From: Pseudomonadota bacterium
Lineage (GTDB): Bacteria; Pseudomonadota; Gammaproteobacteria; Burkholderiales; Chitinibacteraceae
Reading direction: 5' to 3'
Assembly: GCA_026399755.1 (NCBI GenBank)
Contig: JAPLQI010000036.1
Coordinates: 1 to 50,873 of the forward strand
DNA: 50,873 nucleotides
The notes beneath the pieces are model-generated. The model was not told where the DNA came from, did no database searches, and saw only the letters and a list, made by a program, of their open reading frames with translations. Shown here in pieces: positions 50,733-50,873 of the stretch; positions within the stretch are counted from its first letter, which is position 1, and each line of letters starts with the position of its first letter. The position numbers were made by a program, and so were the translations under genes.

Positions 50733-50873
50733 GTAAAGGCTCAGCCGCTCCACCGCCTTGACGCTTAAGTTTCTGCTAGCAGTCGTAGCGGCAGTAATTC
50801 ATCGATGCGGCTGTTCGGCCAAGTGGGGAGCTTTTCTAGGGTGTCGGTTAGCCAGGCCATTGGGTCGAGGTCG
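50733..50873 (-). mobile_element. end of an IS66-family insertion sequence
   Basis: The element enters from the right edge. Its terminal bases GTAAAGGCTCAGCC resemble the GTAAGCG-type IS66 ends. It contains the transposase stop, 32 nt from the tip. The other end and the target duplication are outside the window or not verifiable. Confidence 0.75.
50765..50873 (-). CDS. IS66-family transposase, C-terminal end only
   Basis: The minus-strand frame reads DLDPMAWLTDTLEKLPTWPN and then SRIDELLPLRLLAET before the stop, the well-known C-terminal element of IS66 TnpC transposases. The rest of the gene is beyond the window. Confidence 0.9.
   Translation of the reverse strand, partial: DLDPMAWLTDTLEKLPTWPNSRIDELLPLRLLAET

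Noticed and set aside
1-50873. CRISPR arrays
   Set aside because: No regularly spaced direct repeats and no cas genes were seen; the repeats present are inverted and irregular.

Overview
The window looks like a chromosomal segment of a betaproteobacterium. MogA, DarP, PmbA, Pta, Amn and Dcd all read as proteobacterial, and darP-pmbA neighbourhood, base composition near 50% G+C and intergenic GTAGGGCG-type hairpin repeats fit Neisseriales (Chromobacteriaceae/Chitinibacteraceae, for example an Iodobacter-like organism). The genus is a guess from memory of the families.

Left part (1-17.8 kb), mostly housekeeping. A window-edge gene fragment abuts a C-terminally truncated secreted protein. Then come mtnN, a secreted glycerophosphodiesterase-like protein without its metal ligands, a minus-strand operon (darP, HAD phosphatase, mogA, carboxylesterase), pmbA, a 3-methyladenine DNA glycosylase, an orphan ParA, pta, amn, phoH, bcp, dcd, a rhodanese-type sulfurtransferase and an AhpD-like protein. 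Two genes are broken by small indels: amn by a loss of about 10 nt, and the sulfurtransferase by a perfect 13-bp tandem duplication. Two gene-free stretches (7951-8276 and 13361-13764) are packed with inverted repeats.

Boundary (17.9-18.5 kb). A sequence like the 3' end of a tRNA-Gly with its terminator lies next to the C-terminal remnant of a P4-type tyrosine integrase. This suggests that the region to the right arrived as, or was invaded by, an integrative element.

Right part (18.6-50.3 kb). This is a Wzx/Wzy-type exopolysaccharide locus of about 32 kb, almost all on the minus strand. It holds a priming phosphoglycosyltransferase, a WecG/TagA glycosyltransferase fused to a nucleotidyltransferase-like/beta-helix module, seven other glycosyltransferases, three acetyltransferases, a sugar nucleotidyltransferase, a Wzy-like polymerase, a glycoside hydrolase, a chain-length/pseudo-kinase protein, an OPX export lipoprotein, a Wzx flippase, and a LruC-domain surface protein with a lipoprotein partner.

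Regulation is unusually dense. An H-NOX nitric-oxide sensor sits next to a four-domain protein (HNOBA-PAS-SpoIIE phosphatase-RsbW-like ATPase), and the same locus encodes a STAS antagonist and a PilZ protein. There is also an OmpR-type regulator and a divergent REC-PAS-histidine kinase/REC/Hpt cassette. Five minus-strand transcription units share an upstream element, TTTRCA-N5-NNNACA followed by a -10-like hexamer 17-19 nt further on, at a nearly constant distance from the start codon. The element looks like an OmpR-family direct-repeat operator. My reading is that nitric oxide, c-di-GMP and a phosphorelay jointly control this polysaccharide. The H-NOX-to-partner-switch wiring is the most novel part of the window. 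The right edge is an IS66-family element that abuts, and may truncate, a small unknown gene.
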